Part shown: in pieces, positions 1-8,061 of the stretch
How positions within the stretch are numbered: the first letter of the stretch is position 1
Layout: each line of letters begins with the position of its first letter
Assembly: GCF_020535545.1 (NCBI RefSeq)
Contig: NZ_CP084753.1
Location: forward strand, 62,001-126,000
From: Roseateles sp. XES5
Lineage (GTDB): Bacteria; Pseudomonadota; Alphaproteobacteria; Rhizobiales; Rhizobiaceae
Reading direction: 5' to 3'
Length of the DNA stretch: 64,000 bases
The notes under the pieces: generated by a model
What the model was told of the DNA's origin: nothing
Database searches by the model: none
Seen by the model: the letters and a program-made list of their open reading frames with translations, nothing else
Program-made: the position numbers and the translations under genes

Positions 1-531
1 GGCTTCGAAGAGGATGCGCGCGGTCTCTTCCGCCGGCTTCTCGTCCGACCAGGTCATGTGCGAGACATAATTGTCGCCGAAATCCCAGGGATGCAGGTCG
101 TCGGTCTTGTTCCAGATCGTCGAGATATAGGCGCCGGCGGCCTGAACGGCCTCAACGACGGGGCGGGCGTTCGGGCTGTCATTGGCATCGCAGGCAATGG
201 CGCAATTGCCGTTGTTCTTGGCAAGGAAGGCCTTGATATCGGCCAGCGACTTTTCCGTGGAGCCCTCGTTGATCAGGCTGACCAGCGCGCTCTTCGGCTT
301 GCCGAGCGATTCCACGAAGGCCTCGCCGCCCGAAACGACCGAGTTCCAATAGGCCGAAGCGCGGTCACGGTAGCTCCAGGCAATCGCCGGATCCGTCAGC
401 GCGGCGCGGGCGGCTCCACCGCCGAACAGCCCGGGCACCGCAGCAGCGCCCATGCCGGCGGCGGCGGCAAACAGAAAATTGCGGCGGCTAACCGTCTCGC
501 GCTCGATGAAATCCTTGATAAAGGTCGACAT
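1..531 (-). CDS. Sugar ABC transporter periplasmic substrate-binding protein, partial (C-terminus beyond window)
   Basis: The reading frame is open from the ATG at 529-531 to the left edge, giving 177 residues; the stop lies outside. The N-terminus looks like a Tat or long Sec signal (a VSRRNFL motif followed by an Ala/Gly-rich hydrophobic stretch ending near ARAAL). The following sequence has the alternating pattern of a ribose-type periplasmic binding protein (Peripla_BP_4): a conserved SALVSLINEG strand, an Asp/Asn-containing CDANDSP segment and a later ISTIWNK strand. Such proteins deliver a sugar to a CUT2-type permease. The rest of the transporter is expected further left. It is divergent from the TetR gene at 805. 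The substrate cannot be read from the sequence. Confidence 0.8.
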   Translation of the reverse strand, partial: MSTFIKDFIERETVSRRNFLFAAAAGMGAAAVPGLFGGGAARAALTDPAIAWSYRDRASAYWNSVVSGGEAFVESLGKPKSALVSLINEGSTEKSLADIKAFLAKNNGNCAIACDANDSPNARPVVEAVQAAGAYISTIWNKTDDLHPWDFGDNYVSHMTWSDEKPAEETARILFEA

Positions 532-651
532 TCTTTCCTCCCAAATCCCGATTGAAACGCGTCCCGCGTTACCGCCGGCCTGACTGCCAGCAAGGAGAAC
601 CTTCCCCTCGGGCGAGACGCTTCAGCGCGCCTCCCACCGCAATTAACGCAC

Positions 652-661
652 TAACTAGTTA
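652..661. promoter_or_regulatory. Perfect 10-bp palindrome TAACTAGTTA in the divergent promoter region
   Basis: The 273-bp gap between the divergent binding-protein gene (starts 531) and the TetR gene (starts 805) holds the perfect palindrome TAACTAGTTA. Nine bases, ACTAGTTAC (654-662), recur exactly at 2559-2567 in front of the GMC oxidoreductase gene. Its place between divergent genes, one of them a TetR regulator, fits an autoregulatory operator. Binding by that TetR protein is inference. Confidence 0.5.
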
Positions 662-804
662 CTTCTTTAGTTTCGCGCAAGTCAAGTGGTTTTCAGTAGG
701 ATGGCAACAGGCAATCGCGCCGGCCGGCTTTGACGGATGGCAATGCGTGCGTGTATGAGTTGCAGGAAAGACATCCCGACTGCGCCAAAGGACAGGCTGA
801 AAAC

Positions 805-1458
805 ATGACCGGCGAACAGACAGAAAAACCGGGGCGCAAGCCCCGCATTCGCGACGCCGAGGCCACCAAGGCGCGTATCCTTGACGCGGCCAAAAAAGAA
901 TTTGCGAAGAACGGCTTAGGCGGGGCGCGCGTCGATGATATCGCCGACAAGGCGAAAGCCAACAAGCGCATGATCTACCACTATTTCGAGAGCAAGGAGG
1001 GCCTATTCCAGACGGTTCTCGAAGACGCCTATCTCGACATCCGCAGCGCCGAGCAGAAACTGCATCTGGAAGATCTCGAGCCCAAGGCAGCGCTCGAAAA
1101 ACTGGTGCGCTTCACCTGGGAATATTATCTGAAGAACCCGGAATTCCTCACCCTGGTCAACAGCGAGAACCTCCATCGCGCCAAGCATCTCAAGAAGTCG
1201 GAGATCATCAAGGTTTCAAGCCGCAAGCTCGTCAACATGGTCTCGACCATCCTGGAGCGCGGGGTGAAAGCGGGCGTATTCCGGGACGGCGTCGATCCCG
1301 TGCAGCTCAACATCACCATTGCCGCCGTCGGCTATTATTATCTGACGAACCGCTTTACCGGGACGATCATCTATGAGCGCGATCTCATGGCGAAGGACGC
1401 GCTGGAACAGCGCATCCAGTTCAATATCGAGACGATCATGCGGCTCGTCACGGTTTGA
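805..1458 (+). CDS. TetR/AcrR family transcriptional regulator
   Basis: 217 residues from the ATG at 805, chosen because an AGGACAGG ribosome-binding site lies at 789-796 and the family's DNA-binding domain then starts about 20 residues in. An in-frame ATG at 730 would add 25 atypical residues. The HTH is at about residues 43-61 (VDDIADKAKANKRMIYHYF), followed by the usual SKEGLF segment and an all-helical ligand domain. The role is probably repression of the flanking sugar-related genes, because a palindrome in its own promoter region is repeated in front of the GMC oxidoreductase gene. The LacI gene follows 24 bp downstream, so two regulators of different families are likely co-transcribed. 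The ligand is unknown. Confidence 0.85.
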   Translation: MTGEQTEKPGRKPRIRDAEATKARILDAAKKEFAKNGLGGARVDDIADKAKANKRMIYHYFESKEGLFQTVLEDAYLDIRSAEQKLHLEDLEPKAALEKLVRFTWEYYLKNPEFLTLVNSENLHRAKHLKKSEIIKVSSRKLVNMVSTILERGVKAGVFRDGVDPVQLNITIAAVGYYYLTNRFTGTIIYERDLMAKDALEQRIQFNIETIMRLVTV

Positions 1459-1482
1459 CATGACCTGTCGGCAGACCATGCC

Positions 1483-2490
1483 ATGAAGCGCTCGGGGATC
1501 AAGGAAGTCGCGGCCGCGGCCGGGGTATCGGTCGCAACAGCCTCCCATGTGCTGTCGGGAACCGGCCGGCCCTCCGAAGCGACACGCAAGCGCGTGCTCG
1601 AAGTCGCCGATGCGCTCGGGTTCATTCGCGACGCTTCCGCAGCGCGCCTGCGCACCGGGAAATCCAATCTCGTCGGCGTCATTCTCAACAACATCGTCAA
1701 CCCGTTCTTCAGTGAACTCGTCGCCTCCCTTGAAGCAACGGTCTATGAAGCCGGCGGCCTGACACTCCTCGCGACAGCCCAGAACGACCTCGTGCGGCAG
1801 GAACGGCTCCTCGCGTCCATGGTGGCGCAAGGCGTCGGCAGCGTCATCCTTTCCCCGGTTCACGGCAGCACCGCCGAAGACTTGACCCCCGTTCTCGCGC
1901 ACGGCTTGCGGCTGGTCGTCTGCGTTCGCGACGTCGTCGGCAGCAAGGCCGCCTTCGTCGGCGTCGACGACGAAAAGTCCGGCTATCTCGCCGCCGATTG
2001 CCTGCTGTCGGCGGGACACCGATCGATGGTCTTCATCGGGGGCTACCCGCACACCACGACATGGGATGGCCGTTGCGCCGGCATTCGCCGGGCGCTTGCC
2101 GATAGGGACATGCCCGAAGCGGCTTGCCGGATGCTGCCGGGCCTCCTGCACCCGGATTTCGCCGAGGAAAAGATGCTTGCGCTCGCGTCTCAGGGCATTT
2201 TGCCGAACGCGGTGATCTGCTTCAACGACGACCAGGCGTCCGGGGCCTATCGTGCGGCGCGCAAGCTGGGCATGGCCGTCGGGCGCGACATCTCCATCGT
2301 CGGCTTCGACAACATCCCGCAAGGCCGCATCCTGGAACCCGAACTGACGACAGTCGACATCCGGCCGGCACTCATCGGCCGCACCTCCGCCGAAATCGCG
2401 CTTCGCAAGGCCCCGAGGCACGGCGAACCCGAGCCGCGGCACAGGCTCGACCCGTCGCTCGTCCGTCGCAACTCCGTCATCTCGCCCTGA
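1483..2490 (+). CDS. LacI family transcriptional regulator
   Basis: 335 residues. The N-terminal LacI HTH occupies about residues 5-25 (IKEVAAAAGVSVATASHVLSG) with the hinge helix after it. A periplasmic-binding-protein-like effector domain follows, with the family's LVGVILNNIVNPFF, ICFNDDQASGAYRAA and ISIVGFDNIP signatures. It sits immediately before the GMC/VOC/ABC operon, so it most likely represses that operon and is released by a pathway sugar or derivative. A perfect 12-bp LacI-type operator lies in front of the downstream binding-protein gene (4819-4830), with a 10-of-12 match before the GMC gene (2539-2550). Confidence 0.9.
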   Translation: MKRSGIKEVAAAAGVSVATASHVLSGTGRPSEATRKRVLEVADALGFIRDASAARLRTGKSNLVGVILNNIVNPFFSELVASLEATVYEAGGLTLLATAQNDLVRQERLLASMVAQGVGSVILSPVHGSTAEDLTPVLAHGLRLVVCVRDVVGSKAAFVGVDDEKSGYLAADCLLSAGHRSMVFIGGYPHTTTWDGRCAGIRRALADRDMPEAACRMLPGLLHPDFAEEKMLALASQGILPNAVICFNDDQASGAYRAARKLGMAVGRDISIVGFDNIPQGRILEPELTTVDIRPALIGRTSAEIALRKAPRHGEPEPRHRLDPSLVRRNSVISP

Positions 2491-2538
2491 ATCTGCAGTT
2501 CGCCTGCATGAAGCCCCTTGACTGCGAGCCGCGTTTGG

Positions 2539-2567
2539 TTAATCGTTTCAAGTAACGGACTAGTTAC
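2539..2567 (+). promoter_or_regulatory. Composite operator region before the GMC oxidoreductase gene
   Basis: Two motifs lie side by side, 18-46 bp before the GMC start codon. TTAATCGTTTCA (2539-2550) matches the palindromic LacI-type site at 4819-4830 at 10 of 12 positions. Next to it is the inverted repeat GTAAC-N6-GTTAC (2552-2567), whose right part ACTAGTTAC is identical to the palindrome region in front of the TetR gene (654-662). This suggests joint control by the LacI and TetR proteins encoded just upstream. The protein assignments are inferred; the repeats are seen directly. Confidence 0.5.
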
Positions 2568-2584
2568 ATACTAGAAAGCGAGCG

Positions 2585-4216
2585 ATGGAGACGGATTACA
2601 TTATCGTCGGCGGCGGATCGGCGGGCTGCGTCATTGCGGCCCGGCTGACGGAAGATGCGGACACGACGGCTCTCCTGCTGGAGGCAGGCGGGCGCGACCG
2701 CTCGGTTCTGTTCCACTGGCCGGCGGGCTTTGCCAAGATGACGAAAGGCATTGCCAGTTGGGGCTGGTCCACCGTGCCGCAGAAGCATCTGCAGGATCGC
2801 GTGCTCTGGTTCACCCAGGCAAAGGTGATCGGCGGCGGTTCAAGCATCAATGCCCAGATCTACACCCGCGGGAACCGTCGGGACTATGACGGCTGGGCCG
2901 AGGAACACGGCTGCACCGGCTGGGGCTATCGCGAAGTCCTTCCCTATTTCAAGCGCGCCGAAGGGAACGAGCGGTTTGCCGACGCCTTTCACGGCACGGA
3001 AGGTCCGCTCGGCGTGTCGATGCCGCGCGCCACGCTGCCGGTCTGCGAGGCCTTCGTGCGTGCCGGGCAGCAATGGGGCATGCCCTACAACCCCGATTTC
3101 AACGGGCGCGATCAGGCCGGGGTCGGCTTCTATCAACTGACGCAACGGGACGTCCGCCGGTCTTCCGTGGCAGGAACCTATCTTCGTGACGCCGAGCCGC
3201 GCCGAAATCTCACGGTCGAGACGGACGCCCAGGTGCGCCGGATCATCCTTGCCGGAGGCCGGGCGATCGGCGTCGAGATGATGGACGGAACGGTTCGTCA
3301 CGCGCGCCGGGAGGTGATCCTGACGGCAGGGGCCATCGGTTCGCCGCGTCTCCTGATGCTTTCGGGCATCGGGCCGGCCGATCATCTGCGAAATGTCGGC
3401 GTCGAGGTACGGCACCATCTGCCGGGCGTCGGCGAAAATCTGCAGGACCACATCGACATCTGCGTGCTGGCCGAATGCACCGGGCCACACTCCTATGACG
3501 GCGTCCTGCGGCCTGACCGGATGATCGCCGCCGGCCTGCAATATCTCGCCCTGAAGTCCGGGCCGGTCGCGTCCTCGCTCTTCGAGACCGGCGGCTTCTG
3601 GTACGCCGATGAGAATGCCGCATGGCCGGACATGCAGTTTCACCTGGGTCAAGGCTCGGGCATCGAAAAGGGCATAGCCACCATCAACGGCTGGGGGATA
3701 ACCCTCAACTCCGCCCTCATGCGTCCGCGCTCGCGCGGCACCGTGCGGCTTGCTTCGGCCGATCCTGCCGCCGCACCTCTGATCGACCCGAACTACTGGT
3801 CGGATCCATATGACCGGGAGATGTCACTGCGCGGCCTGGAAATGGCACGCGACATTCTGCGCCAGCCCGCATTGCGCCCGTATCTGCGCCATGAGGTCCT
3901 GCCGGGAGAAAGGGTGAAGGACCGGGAAGCGCTCTTCGACTACGCGTGCCGCATGGCCAAGACGGACCACCACCCCGTCGGCACCTGCCGCATGGGAACG
4001 GATGACATGGCGGTGGTCGATCCGCAATTGCGCGTGCGCGGCATAAGCGGGCTCAGGGTCTGCGACGCATCGATCATGCCGCGCATCAATTCATCCAACA
4101 CCAATGCGCCGACGATCATGATCGGCGAAAAGGCCAGCGATCTCATTCGCGGCCGACCACCCTTGCCCGCGGCCACCCTGAAGGAAGAGGCAATGCCGCA
4201 ACGGACAATGGCCTGA
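2585..4216 (+). CDS. GMC family FAD-dependent oxidoreductase (choline dehydrogenase-like)
   Basis: 543 residues, the usual length for bacterial GMC alcohol dehydrogenases. The FAD-binding GxGxxG is at residues 9-14 (VGGGSAG), then an EAGG segment. The GMC signature around residues 80-90 (VIGGGSSINAQIYTRG) and the C-terminal KTDHHPVGTCRMG plus NAPTIMIGEKASDLI elements carry the catalytic His/Asn pair. These enzymes oxidise an alcohol or sugar hydroxyl to the carbonyl with FAD. It is the first structural gene of an operon with a VOC protein, a carbohydrate ABC transporter and an MDR dehydrogenase, so the substrate is probably a polyol, sugar or glycoside rather than choline (no betB or betI nearby). 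The start has only a weak Shine-Dalgarno sequence. Confidence 0.9.
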   Translation: METDYIIVGGGSAGCVIAARLTEDADTTALLLEAGGRDRSVLFHWPAGFAKMTKGIASWGWSTVPQKHLQDRVLWFTQAKVIGGGSSINAQIYTRGNRRDYDGWAEEHGCTGWGYREVLPYFKRAEGNERFADAFHGTEGPLGVSMPRATLPVCEAFVRAGQQWGMPYNPDFNGRDQAGVGFYQLTQRDVRRSSVAGTYLRDAEPRRNLTVETDAQVRRIILAGGRAIGVEMMDGTVRHARREVILTAGAIGSPRLLMLSGIGPADHLRNVGVEVRHHLPGVGENLQDHIDICVLAECTGPHSYDGVLRPDRMIAAGLQYLALKSGPVASSLFETGGFWYADENAAWPDMQFHLGQGSGIEKGIATINGWGITLNSALMRPRSRGTVRLASADPAAAPLIDPNYWSDPYDREMSLRGLEMARDILRQPALRPYLRHEVLPGERVKDREALFDYACRMAKTDHHPVGTCRMGTDDMAVVDPQLRVRGISGLRVCDASIMPRINSSNTNAPTIMIGEKASDLIRGRPPLPAATLKEEAMPQRTMA

Positions 4217-4257
4217 CTTTTCGACGGCCTGATTTTTCAACGAAATGGGAGGAATTC

Positions 4258-4773
4258 ATGAAAGTTTACGGAATGCAGCATGTGGGCTTCACGGTGCCCG
4301 ATCTCGACGAAGCCGTGGCGTTCTTCACGAAGCTGTTCGGTGCGGTGGAATGCCTGTCGACCGGCCTCGTCGACGTCGATGACGCGTACATGCAGCGACG
4401 CCTCGGCGTGGCGGGCAATACGCGCATCGAGGATATCCGGGTGCTGCGCGTCGGCAACGGCACCAATCTGGAAATCTTCCGCTATTCCGGCGATGCCGAA
4501 CCCGATGCGCCGCTGAAGCGCAACAGCCAGCCCGGCGGCTACCATCTCGCCTTCCAGGTCGACGACTGCATCGCCGCCGCCGATCGGCTTCGCGCTGAAA
4601 ATGTCGAGGTGCTGGACGGGCCGACCTATGTCGATGGCGGCCCGATGGAGGGACTGACCTGGTGCTACCTGAAGGCACCCTGGGGGCAGTTCCTCGAAAT
4701 CGTCAGCATGGACGGACCGCTGGGCGCCGAGCGCGCGGGCGGCCCGGCACAGTGGTCGCCCGCAATCAACTGA
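4258..4773 (+). CDS. VOC family protein (glyoxalase/bleomycin resistance/dioxygenase fold)
   Basis: 171 residues with two beta-alpha-beta-beta-beta modules typical of the vicinal oxygen chelate fold: the first begins MQHVGFTVPDLDEAVAFF, the second includes GGYHLAFQVDD. Potential metal ligands are the His of QHVGF, the Glu of LEIF, the His of YHLAF and the Glu of FLEIV. The start follows a strong GGGAGGAATTC ribosome-binding site. Members catalyse isomerisation, epimerisation, lyase or dioxygenase reactions on metal-chelated substrates, so here it may rearrange the carbonyl product of the preceding oxidoreductase. That step is inference. Confidence 0.82.
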   Translation: MKVYGMQHVGFTVPDLDEAVAFFTKLFGAVECLSTGLVDVDDAYMQRRLGVAGNTRIEDIRVLRVGNGTNLEIFRYSGDAEPDAPLKRNSQPGGYHLAFQVDDCIAAADRLRAENVEVLDGPTYVDGGPMEGLTWCYLKAPWGQFLEIVSMDGPLGAERAGGPAQWSPAIN

Positions 4774-4818
4774 TCCAGCCGCGTGCGGCCCCGCACCGCA
4801 CGCCGTTTTACAATTTGG

Positions 4819-4830
4819 TGAAACGTTTCA
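4819..4830 (+). promoter_or_regulatory. Perfect LacI-type operator TGAAACGTTTCA
   Basis: A perfect 12-bp palindrome with the central CG typical of LacI-family operators, 26 bp before the ATG of the ABC substrate-binding protein. A second, imperfect copy (10 of 12) lies before the GMC gene. It is the probable binding site of the LacI regulator encoded at 1483-2490. Confidence 0.65.
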
Positions 4831-4856
4831 ACAGCGGGATTCCGGAGGAGGAAAGA

Positions 4857-6266
4857 ATGAGAACTATACGAACTCTCGCCTACGCCACGGCCCTTTGCAT
4901 CGGGACCGCCGGCTCGGCCATGGCCGAAAAGCCGTTCGAAGGCGTCGAACTCAAGATGCTGGGTATCGGCGACACGTCCGTCACGCGCCTCGCCCCGATC
5001 GTCGGGGAATTCGAAGCGCTCACCGGCGCGAAGGTACAGATCGACATGCTCCCCTATCCGGGTCTTGTCGACAAGATCATCATCGAGTCGAGTTCCGACT
5101 CGCCCTCCTATCAATTGCTCTGGGTCGACAGCCCCTGGGTCGGCATGCTCGGCGAGGCCGGCGCTCTCGTCGACCTGACGGATTTCGCCAAGCGAGACGC
5201 CGCGGAAATAAAGCTCGACGACATCATCCCCATCCAGTTGCAGGAAAATACCTGGCAGGGCCAGCTTCTCGCCTTCCCGGCCTCCGGCATGACCTGGCTC
5301 AACCAGTACCGGGCCGACCTCTTCGAAAACGCCGAGGAGCAGGCGGCGTTCAAGGCAAAATACGGCTACGACCTCGCGGCCCCGACGACCTGGGACCAGT
5401 ACCGGGACATCGCCGAATTCTTCACCCGCAAGAAGGGCGCGAATGCCGGTGGCAAGCCGCTGGAAAACGACCTCTATGGCGTCAGCCAGTCCTACAGCCG
5501 CGTGCAGGGCGCCATCACGCATGACTACTTTCCGTTCATGCGTTCGTTCGGCGGCGACTACTGGGATCCCGCGACCGGCCTCTGCGCCATGACGGGTGAA
5601 CCGCACATCAAGGCGGCCGCATACATGAAATCGCTGATCCCCTTCAATCCGCCGGACTATCTCGGCCTGATGTGGGATATCCAGTCCGGTTACATGGAGC
5701 GCGGCGAGGCGGCGCAGGCCGCCTACTGGTCGGTCCGCTCGGTGCGTTTGACCAATCCCGCCGAAGCCAAGCTGGCGGAAATCGGCAAGGCCGGCTTCGC
5801 GGCCAATCCGACCGATGGCGGCAAGGCCGAACCGACCTATACCGGCGCGCTCTCCTTCGCGATCAACGCCAAGGTTTCGGACAAGGAAAAGGAAGCCGCC
5901 TGGGCCTTCATCAAGTGGTCGACGAGTGAAGAGCTGATGCGGCGCTTCGCCAATGAAGGCAACGGCGTCAGCCAGTTCCGCAAGGCAATCCTCTCCGACC
6001 CCGAACTGCAGCAGAAGTACCCCTACTACAAGGTTCTGCTCGACAGCCAGGTCAACGCCAAGCGCCGGATCTTCCATCCGTTCTACCAGGATGTCGAAGA
6101 AACCTTCGGTGTCGAACTGAACAAGTTCATGGCGGGCGAAACCGCGACCGCCGAGGAAGCCCTCACCACGGCCTGCAACGCGGTCAACTCCCGTCTGAAG
6201 ATGTTCCCGAAGGAAACGCTTCTGCGCTGGATCGACGACGTGCCCGCGAAAGTCCTTGCCGACTGA
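4857..6266 (+). CDS. Carbohydrate ABC transporter substrate-binding protein (family 1)
   Basis: 469 residues from the ATG at 4857, which follows a GGAGGAGGAAAG ribosome-binding site and starts a Sec signal peptide (about residues 1-23, cleaved near AMA-EKPF). The mature part is a family-1 binding protein: TGAKVQIDMLPYPGLVDKI, LLWVDSPWVG and the aromatic DLYGVSQSYSR region are typical. It captures the substrate in the periplasm for the permeases at 6332 and 7227 and the ATPase at 8062. A LacI-type operator lies just upstream, and a strong hairpin follows the stop and separates it from the permease gene. The substrate is unknown, probably an oligosaccharide, polyol or glycoside. Confidence 0.9.
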   Translation: MRTIRTLAYATALCIGTAGSAMAEKPFEGVELKMLGIGDTSVTRLAPIVGEFEALTGAKVQIDMLPYPGLVDKIIIESSSDSPSYQLLWVDSPWVGMLGEAGALVDLTDFAKRDAAEIKLDDIIPIQLQENTWQGQLLAFPASGMTWLNQYRADLFENAEEQAAFKAKYGYDLAAPTTWDQYRDIAEFFTRKKGANAGGKPLENDLYGVSQSYSRVQGAITHDYFPFMRSFGGDYWDPATGLCAMTGEPHIKAAAYMKSLIPFNPPDYLGLMWDIQSGYMERGEAAQAAYWSVRSVRLTNPAEAKLAEIGKAGFAANPTDGGKAEPTYTGALSFAINAKVSDKEKEAAWAFIKWSTSEELMRRFANEGNGVSQFRKAILSDPELQQKYPYYKVLLDSQVNAKRRIFHPFYQDVEETFGVELNKFMAGETATAEEALTTACNAVNSRLKMFPKETLLRWIDDVPAKVLAD

Positions 6267-6280
6267 CGCGCACGTTCGCC

Positions 6281-6309
6281 GCGCCGCCCCTGCCTCCCTG
6301 GGGCGGCGC
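6281..6309 (+). other. Intercistronic stem-loop between binding-protein and permease genes
   Basis: A perfect 10-bp stem (6281-6290 with 6300-6309, GCGCCGCCCC paired with GGGGCGGCGC) around a 9-base loop, with no U-tract. Hairpins at this place usually stabilise the upstream binding-protein message and lower permease expression. That function is inferred from position. Confidence 0.6.
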
Positions 6310-6331
6310 CCCTCACCGCCGGAGTACCGTC

Positions 6332-7222
6332 ATGGCCTATCAAGCAACGCGCAACAGGCGCATCTTCCTTCTTTTCCTGCTGCCCGTCGTCGCCGTCCTT
6401 TTCCTCACGACGATCTATCCGATGCTCTATGCGGGGTGGCTATCGTTCCGTAACTACGACCTCGCCAAGCCCTTCATTCCGCGCATCTTCGTCGGTTGGG
6501 CGAACTATGCCGAGATTCTGTCTTCCGGCTCGTTCCTGCATGCGCTCGCCACGACCCTGAAACTCATGCTGATGACGCTCTCCATCCAGCTTGTGCTCGG
6601 CGTCGGCATTGCGCTTCTCGTCACCCAGCGGCTGCCCGGAATGGGTCTCGCGCGGACCCTCCTTCTGATCCCGATGATGATCTCGCCCGTCATCGTGGGG
6701 CTCGTCTGGCTTTTCCTCTACTTCCCGGAACTCGGCTACCTCAACTATTTCCTCGGCCTCGTCGGCCTGTCCGGCGTCGGCTGGATCACCACCACCAACT
6801 GGGCGCTCTGGGCGATCGCGATCGCCGATATCTGGCAATGGACGCCCTTCATCATGATGGGCACCGCGGCTGCATTGCATTCGCTGTCGCCAGAGCCTTA
6901 CGAGGCTGCCCTGATCGACGGCAATTCGCGCTGGGACGTCTTCTGGCGGGTGACGCTGCCGCAGTTGAAGCCGGTGCTGGTCAGCCTGATGTTCCTGCGC
7001 GCGATCGACGCCTTCAAGATCTACGACGTCATCTTCGTGCTCACGAAGGGGGGCCCGGGCGATTCCACCGAAGTGCTCTCCATGTTCATCTACCGCGAGT
7101 CCTTCACCTTCTGGCGCATGGGCATGGGCGCGGCCGCCTCCTTTGTCTCTCTCGCCATCATCACCATCCTCGTCACCTTCTTCTTCAAGTCGCTGAACCG
7201 CGACCGCGCGGCGACGGAGTAG
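6332..7222 (+). CDS. Carbohydrate ABC transporter permease (MalF/UgpA type)
   Basis: 296 residues with six hydrophobic segments; the first follows a short basic N-terminus (YQATRNRRIFLLFLLP). The EAA loop that contacts the ATPase is visible at about residues 189-208 (EPYEAALIDGNSRWDVFW, then RVTLPQLKP). It forms the heteromeric inner-membrane channel with the next gene product, 4 bp downstream. The MalF/UgpA group is indicated by the EAA form and the KGGPGDSTEVLSMFIYR segment. Confidence 0.9.
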   Translation: MAYQATRNRRIFLLFLLPVVAVLFLTTIYPMLYAGWLSFRNYDLAKPFIPRIFVGWANYAEILSSGSFLHALATTLKLMLMTLSIQLVLGVGIALLVTQRLPGMGLARTLLLIPMMISPVIVGLVWLFLYFPELGYLNYFLGLVGLSGVGWITTTNWALWAIAIADIWQWTPFIMMGTAAALHSLSPEPYEAALIDGNSRWDVFWRVTLPQLKPVLVSLMFLRAIDAFKIYDVIFVLTKGGPGDSTEVLSMFIYRESFTFWRMGMGAAASFVSLAIITILVTFFFKSLNRDRAATE

Positions 7223-7226
7223 CCCC

Positions 7227-8051
7227 ATGAACAAGCCCTCTACCCGTCAGGCCATTCTCGTCTATCTGCTTCTCGCCGTGGTGCTGATCGTCTTTCTGAC
7301 GCCGATCTATCTCGTCGCGTCCTCATCGGTGAAACCCGCACCGATCATGTTCCAGAAACCGCCGGCGTTCTTCTTCACCCCGACCTGGGAGCACTATCAC
7401 GTGCTCTTCACGGCGCGGCCCTTCCTGAAGTTCATCGGCAACAGCCTGATCGTCGCCCTCGGTTCGACGGCCATCAGCCTCGTCTTCGGATCGCTCGCCG
7501 CCTATGCGATCAGCCGCATCCGGCACAGACGCATGAACGACGTCGCCTTCTGGATCCTGTCGCTGCGCATGTTCCCGCCAATCACGGTGGTCGTCCCCTA
7601 CTACATCATCTTCAAGACCGCCGGCCTGCTCGATACGCCGCTCGCCCTGATCATCGTCTATTCCACCGCCAACATTCCGCTGGTCGTCTGGCTGATGAAG
7701 GGCTTCTTCGACGAGGTCCCCTCGGCCCTGGAGGAGGCGGCCATGGTCGACGGCTACGGCATCCTCGAAACCTTCTGGCGGGTCACGCTGCCGCTCGCGG
7801 CGCCCGGCCTCGCGGTCTCGGCGGTGTTCTGCTTCATCTTCTCCTGGAACGAGTTCCTGTTCGCCCTGATGCTGACAGGCTCGAAGGCGCAGACCGCGAC
7901 CGTTGCCGTCATGTCCTTCTGGTCGTCGGACGCAGTCCAGTGGGGCCGCATCATGGCCGGTTCCTTCATCATCCTCATCCCCGGCGTCGTCTTCGTGCTG
8001 ACCTGCCAGCGTTGGCTGGTGCGCGGCCTGACGATGGGCTCAGTCAAGTAA
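7227..8051 (+). CDS. Carbohydrate ABC transporter permease (MalG/UgpE type)
   Basis: 274 residues and six predicted membrane helices. Typical MalG-type features are the LTPIYLVASSSVKP start, the KFIGNSLIVALGSTAISL segment and the EAA loop EEAAMVDGYGILETFWRVTLP. It pairs with the permease at 6332 and is served by the ATPase at 8062, 10 bp further on. Confidence 0.9.
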   Translation: MNKPSTRQAILVYLLLAVVLIVFLTPIYLVASSSVKPAPIMFQKPPAFFFTPTWEHYHVLFTARPFLKFIGNSLIVALGSTAISLVFGSLAAYAISRIRHRRMNDVAFWILSLRMFPPITVVVPYYIIFKTAGLLDTPLALIIVYSTANIPLVVWLMKGFFDEVPSALEEAAMVDGYGILETFWRVTLPLAAPGLAVSAVFCFIFSWNEFLFALMLTGSKAQTATVAVMSFWSSDAVQWGRIMAGSFIILIPGVVFVLTCQRWLVRGLTMGSVK

Positions 8052-8061
8052 GGAGAGACGC

